A stretch of 54,376 bases of DNA from Psychrobacter sp. UBA3962 (GCF_002385225.1 NZ_DGDC01000002.1:1-54376); one strand, 5' to 3'. Numbered from the stretch's first letter, positions 7,053-16,496 are shown. Notes: a model not told the origin generated them from the letters alone. Translations and numbers: made by a program.

Positions 7053-9146
7053 ATGAGTACAATTTTATTTGAACTGGGTAGTGAAGAGCTGCCACCAAAA
7101 AGCCTAAAGCCTTTACGTGATTCATTACAAGCGAGCGTTGAAACTCAATTACAAGACGCTAATATCAGCTATGACCACTTAAAGGTTATGGCAGCCCCTC
7201 GTCGCTTGTCCCTACTGATTGAGGGAATCAGTGATAAGCAGCCCGATCGTGTAGAGCAAAAGCGCGGTCCTGCAGTGAAGGCGGCTTATGATGCCGAAGG
7301 TAAACCTACGCGCGCCGCTGAAGGTTTCGCCAAAGGCTTGGGTATTGATGTCAGCGAGCTGATGACCATTGAAACTGATAAAGGGGATTACATCGGCTAT
7401 GAGTTAACCGTTCAGGGTCAAAAGACCACTGAATTGTTGCCGACTATTTTCCAAAATGCTTTAGATAATTTACCTATTGCTAAGCGTATGCGTTCAGGCG
7501 CCAGCCGTGAAGAGTTCGTGCGTCCTGTAAAATGGTTGGTGCTAATGCAAGATGACCAAGTTATTGAGGCTTCTATCCAAGGTCTACAAGCAGGCAACCA
7601 GACTTTAGGTCACCGTTATCACTCACCACAGCCTATCGTGATAGCGCATGCCAAGGATTATGAAAGCATTCTTGAAGCGAATAAGGTTATCGTTGACTTT
7701 GACCGTCGCCAACAGTTAATCGTTGAAGGGGTTAAAAAGCTGTCTGCTGAAGTAAATGCTGAAGCCATTGTGCCTCAAGATTTACTGGATGAAGTGACGG
7801 CCTTGGTTGATCTGCCAGTGGCTTTACGCGCAAGCTTTGAAGAGCGCTTTTTACAAGTGCCACAAGAGGCTTTGATTAGCACCATGCAGGCGGATCAAAA
7901 GTATTTCTGTTTGACCGATAAAGATGGCAAACTACAGCCTTACTTTATCTTCATTAGTAATATTGAGTCAAAAGACCCCAGCCAGGTGGTCAGTGGTAAC
8001 GAAAAGGTAGTGCGTCCTCGTTTGGCCGATGCGGAGTTCTTCTTCTTACAAGACCAAAAGCAGCCACTTATCGAAATGTCAGAAAACCTAAAAAATCTGG
8101 TATTCCAAGATAAGCTGGGCACCATTTGGGAGAAATCAGAGCGTATTGCTAAGTTGGCAGCAATTATTGCAACCACCTTCAAAGAGCAAAACATTGAAGG
8201 CTATTCAGACATTGATGTTGAGCAAACCAAACGAGCCGCCCTGCTGTCAAAAGCAGACTTAACCAGTACCTTAGTGGGCGAGTTCCCAGAGCTTCAAGGT
8301 ATCGCTGGGACTTATTATGCCCGTTTAAATGGCGAGCCTGAGACCATAGCTGCGGCGATTGAAGAGCAGTACTTGCCTAAGTTTAGTGGCGATGTGTTAC
8401 CGCAAACGCCCATTGGTATTAGCTTGGCCTTAGCAGATCGTCTAGATACTCTAGTAGGAATCTTTGGCATTGATCAAGCCCCGACAGGATCAAAAGACCC
8501 TTTCAGTCTACGTCGCTCAGCCATTGGGGTATTGCGTATCTTAATTGAGAAAAAGCTGCCTATTAACTTAAAAGAGTTAATCGAACAAGCGGTTGAGAAC
8601 TATCAGGGTAAACTGGCTGACGATCAAAAAACTTTGACTCAAGTTATGGCCTTTATCAACTCACGCTATCGTGCCATGTATACTGAACAAGGTATCAGTG
8701 TCGATAGTATTCAAGCTGTCTTGGCCATCAATCCAAACCAGCCTTTAGATTTCGATCAGAGATTACAGGCGGTGAATGAGTTCCATAACTTGCCACAAGC
8801 CGCAACTTTGGCAGAGATTAACAAACGGGTTGCCAATATCTTAGCCAAGTCAGAGAGCGAAGTAGGGCAGTCAGTTGATGAGTCGGTATTGGCTGAAGAA
8901 GCTGAGAAAACCTTGTATCAAGCGTTAACGGTCGCCAAGACAGAAGTGGCTCCTTTGCAGGCTGAAGCTCAATACAATCAAATCTTGCAGTCTCTGGCTA
9001 CCCTAGAGGCGCCTTTGACAGGTTTCTTCGACAATGTGATGGTAAATAGTGAAGATGAAGCCTTAAAAGCAAACCGCTTAGCCTTGTTAAAGCAAGTACG
9101 CGAGCTATTCTTAACTGTGGCCGATGTCGGTGAGTTACAGATCTAG
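7053..9146 (+). CDS. glyS: Glycyl-tRNA synthetase beta subunit
   Basis: GlyS is the tRNA-binding beta subunit that completes the heterotetrameric synthetase with GlyQ. The 697-residue length is close to E. coli GlyS (689). Recognisable segments are LFELGSEELPPKSL at the N-terminus, AAPRRLS, KRMRSGASREEFVRPVKWLV, the HD-like region ALADRLDTLVGIFGIDQAPTGSKDPFSLRRSA near residue 470, and the C-terminal anticodon-binding-like DALR region ending FFDNVMVNSEDEALKANRLALL. It lies 84 bases after glyQ and is followed by a terminator, so the two genes form a simple operon. Confidence 0.96.
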   Translation: MSTILFELGSEELPPKSLKPLRDSLQASVETQLQDANISYDHLKVMAAPRRLSLLIEGISDKQPDRVEQKRGPAVKAAYDAEGKPTRAAEGFAKGLGIDVSELMTIETDKGDYIGYELTVQGQKTTELLPTIFQNALDNLPIAKRMRSGASREEFVRPVKWLVLMQDDQVIEASIQGLQAGNQTLGHRYHSPQPIVIAHAKDYESILEANKVIVDFDRRQQLIVEGVKKLSAEVNAEAIVPQDLLDEVTALVDLPVALRASFEERFLQVPQEALISTMQADQKYFCLTDKDGKLQPYFIFISNIESKDPSQVVSGNEKVVRPRLADAEFFFLQDQKQPLIEMSENLKNLVFQDKLGTIWEKSERIAKLAAIIATTFKEQNIEGYSDIDVEQTKRAALLSKADLTSTLVGEFPELQGIAGTYYARLNGEPETIAAAIEEQYLPKFSGDVLPQTPIGISLALADRLDTLVGIFGIDQAPTGSKDPFSLRRSAIGVLRILIEKKLPINLKELIEQAVENYQGKLADDQKTLTQVMAFINSRYRAMYTEQGISVDSIQAVLAINPNQPLDFDQRLQAVNEFHNLPQAATLAEINKRVANILAKSESEVGQSVDESVLAEEAEKTLYQALTVAKTEVAPLQAEAQYNQILQSLATLEAPLTGFFDNVMVNSEDEALKANRLALLKQVRELFLTVADVGELQI

Positions 9147-9206
9147 TTTAGAGGATTTGTTTCGGAACTCATTTCTGAGCTATCGCCTATTGGGCAACTA
9201 AAATTA

Positions 9207-9240
9207 AGGGCATAACGTTTTTGCGTTATGCTCTTTTTTA
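9207..9240 (+). terminator. Terminator after glyS
   Basis: A GGCATAACG/CGTTATGCT stem with a T-rich loop is followed by CTTTTTTA. It ends the glyQ-glyS operon. Confidence 0.8.
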
Positions 9241-9475
9241 GCAACTATAAAAGCAGTAACCCATCTCTCTAAACTTCCCAAATCTCGAATCAATCAAACA
9301 TTAAGGAGGGCTGATAATAATCTGGCAAAGTCTGTATTATCGAGGGAGCGAGCGGCATAAATATTGTAAGTAAAAGTTACAAGTTAACATTACTTATTAT
9401 TAAAGTCTTGTCGCATAATAGAGTAGCTTGGACTTCTCTAAATTTCATATTACGTTACTTGGATATGCGCTTGTT
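9241..9475. other. Intergenic region upstream of the AI-2E/PerM permease gene
   Basis: The gene-free stretch from glyS to the next start is 329 bases including the terminator. A strong AAGGAGGG (9303-9310) has no start codon at a usable distance, so I do not call a small gene there. A promoter for the next operon must lie here. Confidence 0.4.
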
Positions 9476-10807
9476 ATGATTGAAAATTGGACACGGGAGC
9501 GGGTCACACAGCGAGTGCTGACAGCTACTTTATTGGTGATATTATTCATTCTTTGCTTTAGAGTGGTGCAGTTTTTTATTGTACCCGCTCTATGGGCTGC
9601 TATTTTGGCCTACGTGACCTTTCCTGTTTATAATTTCTTTCATCAAAAAGTTAAACTTAGTCCTAATATCAGTGCCGGTATCATGACTATCAGCATATCG
9701 CTGATGCTTGGGGTGCCTATTGTGCTTGGTCTTTTTGTGCTGCAACAAGAGGCGGTCAACTTATACAGTAATTTACTGTACAGAATCAAAGTAGGCTACG
9801 TTGATTTGCCTGAAGAGATTAAGAATATCCCAGTAATAGGACAGCAAGTTAAAGATATCTTGTGGGAAATTAACAAAGACCCAGAGGCTTCTTTGAGTGC
9901 TTTTAGGGCTTGGTTGCAGTCACACTTGTATTATGGGAAAGTCGCCTTAGACGTTGCCTTTAGTACCATGGCCAAAATGGGTATGGCTTTGATGACTATC
10001 TTTTTCTTTTACCGCGATGGTATTAGTTTGATGAAGCAAATTCGTCAGGCATTACGTAATATTATTGGTAACCGTATTGATGATTATATTGATTCGGTAG
10101 GCTCAACCACTCAGGCAGTGGTTTATGGGATTGGTCTGACCGCATTGGCCCAAGCCATATTGGCAGGTATTGGTTATTATGTCGCAGGGGCGCCTAGTCC
10201 TATCTTATTGACCTTGATGACCTTCGTTGTAGCGCTAATTCCTTTTGGTACTCCTTTTGCTTGGATGGGGGTGTCTATTTGGCTGTTGACTCAAGGTCAC
10301 ACCGCTGAAGCTATTGGTTTGGCACTTTGGGGCATGTTGGTAATCAGTTGGGTTGATAACTTAATTCGGCCGATTGTCATCTCTGGTGCTACCAAAATTC
10401 CCTTTATCATTATCTTTATTGGGGTATTGGGCGGTTTAACAGCCTTTGGCTTTGTGGGCTTATTTATTGGACCTGTGGTATTGGCCATTGCTTTAGCTGT
10501 ATGGCGAGAATGGATTAATCAACACCGCAATGTTATTTTTGCACCGTACTATACTAAGCTAAACCAACATCAGTGGAAACCTGCCGACCGTCCCATGTCC
10601 TTTGAAATCTCTCCAGAGGTAGTGTCGTTTAGCAAGTATCCATTTGCTGATTCAGCGCTACATGGGGCAGATAAAGTGGATTCAATCAGTAATGATAATT
10701 GTAGCGAGCACATAAGCAATAAAAAACCACATATGCCAGAGAGTAGCGAGACGCAGTCAGACGAGGCGACCGAGCAAAAATCGCACCCTCACTCAGATAA
10801 GGATTAG
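9476..10807 (+). CDS. AI-2E/PerM-family permease
   Basis: This 443-residue polytopic protein belongs to the AI-2E transporter (PerM/TqsA) family. Members include an AI-2 exporter and a cation/proton antiporter, so the substrate cannot be told from sequence. Hydrophobic segments are arranged in the family pattern: a pair near the N-terminus (LLVILFILCFRVVQFFIVPALW), a soluble stretch, then a cluster containing GAPSPILLTLMTFVVALIPFGTP and SWVDNLIRPIVISG, both typical of the family. The last 85 residues are hydrophilic and Ser/Asp/His-rich, probably a cytoplasmic tail. I favour the ATG at 9476; a TTG 16 codons upstream is in frame, and neither has a strong ribosome site. pdxB starts only 8 bases after the stop, implying one transcript. 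Confidence 0.88.
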   Translation: MIENWTRERVTQRVLTATLLVILFILCFRVVQFFIVPALWAAILAYVTFPVYNFFHQKVKLSPNISAGIMTISISLMLGVPIVLGLFVLQQEAVNLYSNLLYRIKVGYVDLPEEIKNIPVIGQQVKDILWEINKDPEASLSAFRAWLQSHLYYGKVALDVAFSTMAKMGMALMTIFFFYRDGISLMKQIRQALRNIIGNRIDDYIDSVGSTTQAVVYGIGLTALAQAILAGIGYYVAGAPSPILLTLMTFVVALIPFGTPFAWMGVSIWLLTQGHTAEAIGLALWGMLVISWVDNLIRPIVISGATKIPFIIIFIGVLGGLTAFGFVGLFIGPVVLAIALAVWREWINQHRNVIFAPYYTKLNQHQWKPADRPMSFEISPEVVSFSKYPFADSALHGADKVDSISNDNCSEHISNKKPHMPESSETQSDEATEQKSHPHSDKD

Positions 10808-10815
10808 TATCTATC

Positions 10816-11955
10816 ATGCTCACTATACTTGCGGATAGTAATATTGCCCATCTACACGATTATTTTAATGAACATATTTTGCAGCAGCCGATTAACGTCA
10901 TTGCCGTAGCAGGACGTGATATTGATGCCGCTATGATCGCTGAGTACCAACCGAATGCCTTATTGATCCGATCAGTTACTCCGATTAATGCTGAGCTTTT
11001 GAAAGATAACGACAGCGTAAAATATGTGGGCTCTGCCACTATTGGCACTGATCATGTTGATCAAGATTATCTACATGAGCGAGGTATTTACTTTTCAAAT
11101 GCCGCGGGTTGCAGTAAGCACTCGGTAGCGCAGTATGTATTAACCGCTATTTTTAATCTCCGTCCGCAGTATTGGCTCTCTGATAACTCCGGCATAAATG
11201 ACAGCCAAGCCGTGCCTGTTAAACTGGGTATCATTGGTCTAGGCAATATAGGCAGTACTTTAGCAGGGTATGCAGCAGACCTTGGTTGGCAGGTGCTCGG
11301 CTATGACCCTTTATTGCCAACCTCTGATATTAATAATGCCAGCTTTGAGCAACTATTGACCCAAAGTGATGTCATTAGCCTACATGTGCCCCTAACTCGA
11401 GCTGCAGATAGCGACTATCCAACTTATCACTTGATAGATAAACAAGCATTGGCAAAAATGGCTAATACCACGATATTGATAAATTCAGCGCGTGGGCCAG
11501 TGATTAGCGAAGCAGAATTACTGCTCGAACTTGAGCAAAACCCTCAGCGTCAAGTAGTACTAGATGTTTTTGAGCATGAACCGATTGTCCCCGCTGAGCT
11601 ACTTAATAAGTTAACCATTGCCACACCGCATATTGCTGGCTACACGCTGGAAGGTAAATTGCGTGGCACTCAAATAATTTTCGATAAGTTTTTAACTGTC
11701 TTTGGACCTCAAGGGTCGGGAGAAGTCGCCATACAATCTGCGTATTTGATGGATGAACTATTACCAGAGAATCCGTATCGCTGGCAGCAGTTAAAACAGG
11801 CGCCAGAGCAGCTGGCTAAATTTTATGATATTAAAGCCGATGATGCTTTGTTAAGAGAAAGTATTAACAGTGAAGCTCAAGCCGTATTAGCTAAAAAATT
11901 TGATGGTCTGCGTAAAAATTATGCGCTGCGCCGTGAGTGGCTATTTGAGCGTTAA
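10816..11955 (+). CDS. pdxB: 4-phosphoerythronate dehydrogenase
   Basis: PdxB oxidises 4-phospho-D-erythronate in the DXP-dependent route to pyridoxal 5'-phosphate. It is a D-2-hydroxyacid dehydrogenase of 379 residues, the usual PdxB length. The NAD-binding Rossmann motif GLGNIGSTLAGY lies near residue 142. The catalytic region includes NSARGPVISEAELL, DVFEHEP, and TPHIAGYTLEGK with the catalytic histidine. A C-terminal PdxB-specific dimerisation domain follows, so this is not SerA or another paralogue. It starts 8 bases after the permease gene and is probably translationally coupled to it; no separate ribosome site is evident. Confidence 0.93.
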   Translation: MLTILADSNIAHLHDYFNEHILQQPINVIAVAGRDIDAAMIAEYQPNALLIRSVTPINAELLKDNDSVKYVGSATIGTDHVDQDYLHERGIYFSNAAGCSKHSVAQYVLTAIFNLRPQYWLSDNSGINDSQAVPVKLGIIGLGNIGSTLAGYAADLGWQVLGYDPLLPTSDINNASFEQLLTQSDVISLHVPLTRAADSDYPTYHLIDKQALAKMANTTILINSARGPVISEAELLLELEQNPQRQVVLDVFEHEPIVPAELLNKLTIATPHIAGYTLEGKLRGTQIIFDKFLTVFGPQGSGEVAIQSAYLMDELLPENPYRWQQLKQAPEQLAKFYDIKADDALLRESINSEAQAVLAKKFDGLRKNYALRREWLFER

Positions 11956-12008
11956 CAATTTTATGCTCGTCTTTTAAAGTCTTCCCTGACTCAATAGATT
12001 TTCAAACG

Positions 12009-12031
12009 GGGCCCTTAATTGGGCCTTATTT
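12009..12031 (+). terminator. Weak terminator-like hairpin between pdxB and epmA
   Basis: GGCCC and GGGCC flank a TTAATT loop and are followed by TTATTTAA. The stem is short and the T-run broken, so termination may be partial. Confidence 0.4.
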
Positions 12032-12056
12032 AATATAAGTACATTAAGAGTAAGCC

Positions 12057-13067
12057 ATGTCTAATTCCATATCGTCTGTCTCTACTACTGAAAACCAGGA
12101 CTATCAAAGCTATGCGCCTTCAATGAGCTTACAAATGGCGGTTAAGCGGGCTCAACTTATGGCGCAAATTCGTCAGTTCTTCGCAGAACGTCAGGTGCTT
12201 GAAGTACAGACTCCGTTAATGTCGCAGGCAGGAAATACCGATGTCTTTGTGCCGTCGATATCGACTAACGTTACGGTGCAAGATAAGCCACAAACCCATT
12301 ATCTACATACCTCTCCTGAATTCGCAATGAAGCGAATGCTGGCAAGTTGGAAGGTAGCGATTTATCAAATTTGTCCGGTATTTCGAGATAATGAAGTGGG
12401 TAGTCGTCATAACAGCGAGTTTACCATGCTTGAGTGGTATCGCCCTGGTTTTGATCTTGAGGCACTGGCTGCTGAGTTGTCTGATTTATTGGCTGCAGTT
12501 TATGGACAGCCACAAACTTTGGTTGAATATAGTTACAGCCAAGCATTTATGGATTATGTTGGGCTTAATCCGCTGACAGCAAGCCTTGAGTCATTGATTG
12601 AGGTAGCAGCTGAGCATGGCTTCGCTGGCTTAGATTTGGGCGAAGACCGTCAGGGCTGGCTAGATGTGTTATTCAGCCACTTGGTTGAACCTAACCTCGG
12701 GTTTCAGTCACCGACACTGATTACCGACTACCCGCCTGCTACTGCTGCTTTGGCTAAAGTAGAAAAGGATGAAATAGGCAACAACGTTGCCAAGCGCTTT
12801 GAGCTGTATATCAATGGCATTGAAATTGCCAACGCCTATGATGAGCTGGCAGATGGAGCTGCGCTACAAGCCCGATTTGAAGCGGACAATGAAGAGCGAG
12901 CTCAACGCGGGCTACCTATAATGCCCATTGATGAGCATCTGATAGCCGCCAGTGATCATCTGCCAGCGTGCAGTGGGATTGCCTTGGGCGTAGACAGACT
13001 GTTAATGGTAGTAACAGGGGCCAAAGGCATTGATGAAGTTATTGGCTTTGGTATTGGTTTGGCCTAA
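12057..13067 (+). CDS. epmA: Elongation factor P--(R)-beta-lysine ligase (EpmA/PoxA/GenX)
   Basis: EpmA is a truncated LysRS-like class II enzyme that attaches (R)-beta-lysine to EF-P, which relieves ribosome stalling at polyproline. The 336-residue protein lacks the tRNA anticodon-binding domain of LysRS and has class II motif 2 (FRDNEVGSRHNSEFTMLEWYRPG) and motif 3 (GIALGVDRLLMV). The N-terminal 25 residues, Ser/Thr-rich, are longer than in E. coli. EpmB and EF-P are not in this window, so the modification pathway must be completed elsewhere. The start has the weak site AAGAG; family alignment would also accept a Met slightly downstream (MSLQMAVKR). Confidence 0.93.
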   Translation: MSNSISSVSTTENQDYQSYAPSMSLQMAVKRAQLMAQIRQFFAERQVLEVQTPLMSQAGNTDVFVPSISTNVTVQDKPQTHYLHTSPEFAMKRMLASWKVAIYQICPVFRDNEVGSRHNSEFTMLEWYRPGFDLEALAAELSDLLAAVYGQPQTLVEYSYSQAFMDYVGLNPLTASLESLIEVAAEHGFAGLDLGEDRQGWLDVLFSHLVEPNLGFQSPTLITDYPPATAALAKVEKDEIGNNVAKRFELYINGIEIANAYDELADGAALQARFEADNEERAQRGLPIMPIDEHLIAASDHLPACSGIALGVDRLLMVVTGAKGIDEVIGFGIGLA

Positions 13068-13071
13068 GCCA

Positions 13072-13713
13072 TTAGCTGATATTTGCTACTGCCTCGGTAA
13101 TATCATTGTCACCATTTTGAATGCTAAATACTTTTTTAAAGGTGTTTTCTGCTGTCAATACTGCCGCTAAAGTAGCAGCGACATCTTTAATGGCGTTTTC
13201 ACCTGCGGAGTCTGCATTAATGGTAATTTTGCCTGTGGGTTCGCGTTCTTTTAACGCACCGGCTTGAACAATGGTGTAATCCAAGGTGCTGTTCTCAACC
13301 AAATATTGGTCAGCATAATGCTTAGAGATGTAGTAGTCTTTTAACTCATTAATACCTGGTAGAGTCCATTTGCTAGTGTCTAACGAGAATACCGTGCTCA
13401 ACATGATATAGCGTGTCAGCCCCTTAATTTGAGCGGCTTGCATGGTCTTAACTGCGCCATGTAAATCCACTTCTAACACTGCCTTGCCTCCTGAGCCTGC
13501 TGTGAAATATACGGCATCAAAGTTACCCGCTATTTGTTTGGCAATCTCTTCTTTGTCGGCGGTTAAATCTAAGGTCAGATGAGTGTAATTGTCGTTCTCG
13601 AATAAACGCTTATCATCCCGTGAAGTGCCGGTTACTTTATGGCCTTTTTCCAAAAGTTGTTGTACCAATTCAGAGCCTACTCGGCCACTGGCGCCAATAA
13701 CTAAAATATTCAT
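13072..13713 (-). CDS. SDR-like NAD(P)-binding protein (NAD(P)H-binding/NmrA-like)
   Basis: This 213-residue atypical short-chain dehydrogenase has a clear Rossmann entry, MNILVIGASGRVGSEL, matching GASGxxG. It also has the RYIMLSTVFSL strand with the serine of the active-site region, and YYISKHYADQYL with a Y-x-x-x-K-like arrangement. The YTIVQAGALKERE stretch is typical of NAD(P)H-binding (YhfK/YtfG-like) proteins. The physiological substrate is unknown. GGAAAG lies about 6 bases before the ATG. It converges on epmA with only 4 bases between the stop codons, and no terminator is visible there. Confidence 0.85.
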   Translation of the reverse strand: MNILVIGASGRVGSELVQQLLEKGHKVTGTSRDDKRLFENDNYTHLTLDLTADKEEIAKQIAGNFDAVYFTAGSGGKAVLEVDLHGAVKTMQAAQIKGLTRYIMLSTVFSLDTSKWTLPGINELKDYYISKHYADQYLVENSTLDYTIVQAGALKEREPTGKITINADSAGENAIKDVAATLAAVLTAENTFKKVFSIQNGDNDITEAVANIS

Positions 13714-14046
13714 AAGTACTTTCCTATTATCGTTTCTAGTTGTTTTTAATTTTTTAGCTCTATATAACTAATCGGATGCCGTGTATTTCAGCATTAATTC
13801 ACAATAATTAGGGTATCAACAATAGCGATGTTATTGGGTGAAAGGTTGTAGGCAACACACTAGAGATTGGTTGCAGAGTGTATAGGCTTTGCAAGTCGAT
13901 AGCCGACAATCCATATTAATAGTGAGAAGCTAGGTAGGTATTAAGAGACATTAAGCAACATTAAGCAAAGATAGGCCACTCAACAAATAAGTTCAGAGCC
14001 AGTAAGGTAAAATTAGCAGTATTGATAAAATTAGTGCGCTAAAAGC
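13714..14046. other. Intergenic region between the SDR gene and the yaiI-like gene
   Basis: No gene is evident in 333 bases. The stretch near 13945-13970 has a short direct repeat, ACATTAAGCA twice in tandem. The right end holds the terminator of the yaiI-like gene. Confidence 0.5.
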
Positions 14047-14060
14047 TTAGCGCACTAATT
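14022..14060 (-). terminator. Terminator overlapping the end of the yaiI-like gene
   Basis: A perfect 14-bp stem, AATTAGTGCGCTAA (14029-14042) and TTAGCGCACTAATT (14047-14060), has a 4-base loop. On the minus strand it is followed by TTTTATC. Its upstream arm contains the last codons and the stop of the gene. Confidence 0.8.
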
Positions 14061-14520
14061 TATTTAACCCATCAGCAAATTGCTTTTTATCTTTATCAGA
14101 GTAGGGTTTTTGACCGCCCATCTGAGTTAAATCAAGCACCCCTGTTGAGCGCATGGTGTCCATAAAGTCGCGGGCATTTAGTTTTTGCTTGATGTTGTTC
14201 TTGTCATAGATAATGCCATGTGGGGTGAGAACCTGTCCGCCATTATCGAGCACATCATTGGCCAGAGGAATGTCACTGGTAATTACTAAATCACCTGGAG
14301 CGACATTATCAGCAATGTAGTCATCAGCGACATCAAAACCTGAGCCGACCACTTTCATGCTGATAAGCGGTGACTTACGCACTTTGATGGGCTGATTGGC
14401 CACAAAAATAGCCGGGGTATTGGTGCGTATCACGGTTTTGGTGATCAGATCTTTCACCACCAACGGGCAAGCATCAGCATCAATCCAGATGGTCATACCG
14501 CTATTTGAGGTATTACTCAT
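14047..14520 (-). CDS. UPF0178 (YaiI/YqxD) family protein
   Basis: This 157-residue protein of the DUF188/UPF0178 family resembles E. coli YaiI throughout. It starts WIDADACPLVVKDLI, continues with VGSGFDVADDYIADNVAPGDLVITSDIPLA, and ends with the NARDFMDTMRSTG signature. The acidic cluster at the N-terminus and TSDIPLA suggest a PIN-like nuclease fold, but no activity is established. Its ATG lies 2 bases after the purK stop on the same strand, so it is probably translationally coupled to purK and ends the transcript at the terminator at 14022-14060. The first eight residues (MSNTSNSG) precede the usual family start MTIW. Confidence 0.9.
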   Translation of the reverse strand: MSNTSNSGMTIWIDADACPLVVKDLITKTVIRTNTPAIFVANQPIKVRKSPLISMKVVGSGFDVADDYIADNVAPGDLVITSDIPLANDVLDNGGQVLTPHGIIYDKNNIKQKLNARDFMDTMRSTGVLDLTQMGGQKPYSDKDKKQFADGLNKLVR

Positions 14521-14522
14521 TA

Positions 14523-15716
14523 CTAAAGACCCATTTTGTTGGGTAGAATAGCTATCAACTGCTCCAATGCGCCTTCAAGCTTAGCCACATCATTTGGCAT
14601 CAAGGTAATGTGGGCAATCTTACGATCGGGACGTTCTTCTTTGTGGTAAGTATGATAGTGAGCCCCATCAATGGCCAATACATCAGCTAGCTTTGGATAT
14701 TCGCCCAATACGTTAACCATCACTGAAGGGTAAACGTTATCGGTATCACCAAGGGGTAATCCGACCACAGCACGTACGTGGTTTTCAAACTGACTGGTAA
14801 CCGCGCCCTCAATACTCCAATGTCCTGAGTTGTGCACACGAGGTGCAATCTCATTGGCTAGAATAACGTCTTTGCCGTTCTCATCTTTGCTCACAAATAG
14901 CTCAAGCGCCATAGTTCCCACATAATCTAAATGGGTCATTAAAGTTTCAATGGCTTTTTTTGCTTCAGGTAACAAATGACTGGTGCCCACAGCGGGAGCA
15001 TGAGAGGTGGCCAAAATACCGGTATGATGATTGTTCTCTACCAAGTCATACGTACGGATTGACCCATCTTGAGCACGGGTAGCAATGATAGAAACTTCAC
15101 GGCTAAAGTTAATAAATCCCTCAGCAATCAACGGAGCTGGAGTAGGGGTTAGATTGCCTTTGCCACTCACTGCATCCCCCAATGTTTTCCAAGCTTCTGT
15201 GATATCGGCTTCAGTTTTAACCACAAACTGACCTTTGCCATCGTAGCCCCCTCGACTAGTTTTCAATACCAAAGGCAATCCAAGCTGATCACTCGCTGCT
15301 TTAAGCTCTGCTTTCGAGCTGACACTCATAAACGGAACCGTCTTGATATCAAGCTCATTAAACAAGCTTTTTTCACTTAAGCGGTCTTGAGCCACCTCCA
15401 GAGCTTGCGGGGGTGGGAACATGCCTTGTTTTTTACCCGACTCAGACAGTTGTTTTAAGCGGGCTACTGTTTCTGCTGGGGTGTTTTCAAACTCTAAAGT
15501 AAAGACATCTGCTGCAGCGATAAAGTCTTCAAGCTGTTCGCTGCTGAACACTTGGCCATACAAAGACGCAGGACAATTTGGTGCATCTTCTAAAAAAACA
15601 CAACGATAACCTAACGGTAAGGCGGCAGCGGCCAGCATCATACCGAGTTGACCGCCACCAAGAATACCAATAGTGCGGATGGTTTGGGCTACAGGATAAG
15701 CATTAGCTGTGGTCAT
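14523..15716 (-). CDS. purK: N5-carboxyaminoimidazole ribonucleotide synthase
   Basis: PurK uses ATP and bicarbonate to carboxylate aminoimidazole ribonucleotide; PurE then shifts the carboxylate. The 397-residue ATP-grasp protein opens with TIGILGGGQLGMMLAAAA. It contains the ATP-grasp elements VLKTSRGGYDGKGQFVV near residue 155 and EINEIAPRVHNSGHWSIEG-type sequence (here ANEIAPRVHNSGHWS) near residue 285. About 20 residues precede the family's usual start. purE lies 157 bases upstream on the same strand, with a terminator-like hairpin in between. The yaiI-like gene follows immediately. Confidence 0.95.
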   Translation of the reverse strand: MTTANAYPVAQTIRTIGILGGGQLGMMLAAAALPLGYRCVFLEDAPNCPASLYGQVFSSEQLEDFIAAADVFTLEFENTPAETVARLKQLSESGKKQGMFPPPQALEVAQDRLSEKSLFNELDIKTVPFMSVSSKAELKAASDQLGLPLVLKTSRGGYDGKGQFVVKTEADITEAWKTLGDAVSGKGNLTPTPAPLIAEGFINFSREVSIIATRAQDGSIRTYDLVENNHHTGILATSHAPAVGTSHLLPEAKKAIETLMTHLDYVGTMALELFVSKDENGKDVILANEIAPRVHNSGHWSIEGAVTSQFENHVRAVVGLPLGDTDNVYPSVMVNVLGEYPKLADVLAIDGAHYHTYHKEERPDRKIAHITLMPNDVAKLEGALEQLIAILPNKMGL

Positions 15717-15807
15717 ATTCGGCTCTTAATACAGTTAAAGGGGATAGAAAAATAATAAAATAAATACAACGTAATGGGTCAATACAAGGCAGATAAAAGA
15801 GGATTGT

Positions 15808-15833
15808 AAAAACAAAAAGGTGCTAATAGCACC
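15808..15833 (-). terminator. Terminator or attenuator between purE and purK
   Basis: On the minus strand GGTGCT, ATT, AGCACC is followed by TTTTTGTTTTT. The stem is only 6 bp but the T-run is strong. It would uncouple or reduce purK transcription relative to purE. Confidence 0.6.
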
Positions 15834-15873
15834 AATTTGTTGAATAATTACTAATCACTCAAGTATAGCAAAA

Positions 15874-16431
15874 TTAGCTATTGATTACGCCAGGTGTCGG
15901 GCTAGCTAAGACAGTCTCAGTTTGGTTTTGACGGAACTCTATCAGTTGTTTGGCTAGAGACTCATCTTGTAAGGCTAAAATTTGAATGGCCAATAGACCC
16001 GCATTATAAGCCCCCGCTGTGCCAATGGCTAAAGTGCCTACAGCAATGCCTTTGGGCATTTGTACAATAGACAGTAGGCTGTCCCAACCACTTAGAGTCG
16101 AGGACTTAACGGGCACCCCTAAGACGGGTAGCTCAGTTTGACTGGCACACATACCAGGCAGGTGAGCGGCACCACCAGCACCAGCGATGATGACTTGTAA
16201 GCCTTTGTCTTTAGCAGACTTAGCATAATCAAATAGTTTATCGGGAGTACGGTGCGCTGAAACCACTTCGCATTCAAAGGGTACACCGAACTCTGCCAAT
16301 AATTGTACGCCCAAACTCATGGTGGCCCAATCAGATTGTGAGCCCATGATAATCCCTACTTTTGGTGCGCCAGCTGGAGATTTAATTGGCCCAAGAGGGG
16401 CTTCTTGCAATTTGGTTGTGGCATTTGCCAT
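15874..16431 (-). CDS. purE: N5-carboxyaminoimidazole ribonucleotide mutase
   Basis: PurE converts N5-CAIR to CAIR in purine synthesis and works directly after PurK. The 185-residue product has the class I PurE hallmarks: GIIMGSQSDWATM for phosphate binding, SAHRTPDKLFDY with the catalytic histidine, and AGAGGAAHLPGMCAS. About 25 residues at the N-terminus (Ala/Pro-rich) precede the catalytic core. I chose the ATG at 16431 because AAGGAA lies about 10 bases upstream. An in-frame ATG 11 codons upstream lacks a ribosome site. It is 65 bases downstream of the metallophosphatase gene on the same strand. Confidence 0.94.
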   Translation of the reverse strand: MANATTKLQEAPLGPIKSPAGAPKVGIIMGSQSDWATMSLGVQLLAEFGVPFECEVVSAHRTPDKLFDYAKSAKDKGLQVIIAGAGGAAHLPGMCASQTELPVLGVPVKSSTLSGWDSLLSIVQMPKGIAVGTLAIGTAGAYNAGLLAIQILALQDESLAKQLIEFRQNQTETVLASPTPGVINS

Positions 16432-16496
16432 GGCTTGAGTTTCCTTGCAAAAAACATTCATCATACAAAACTTTTGGATTAATAAAAAGACTTTTA

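Noticed and set aside
9303..9330. A small gene after the AAGGAGGG at 9303
   Set aside because: No ATG, GTG or TTG lies at a usable distance.
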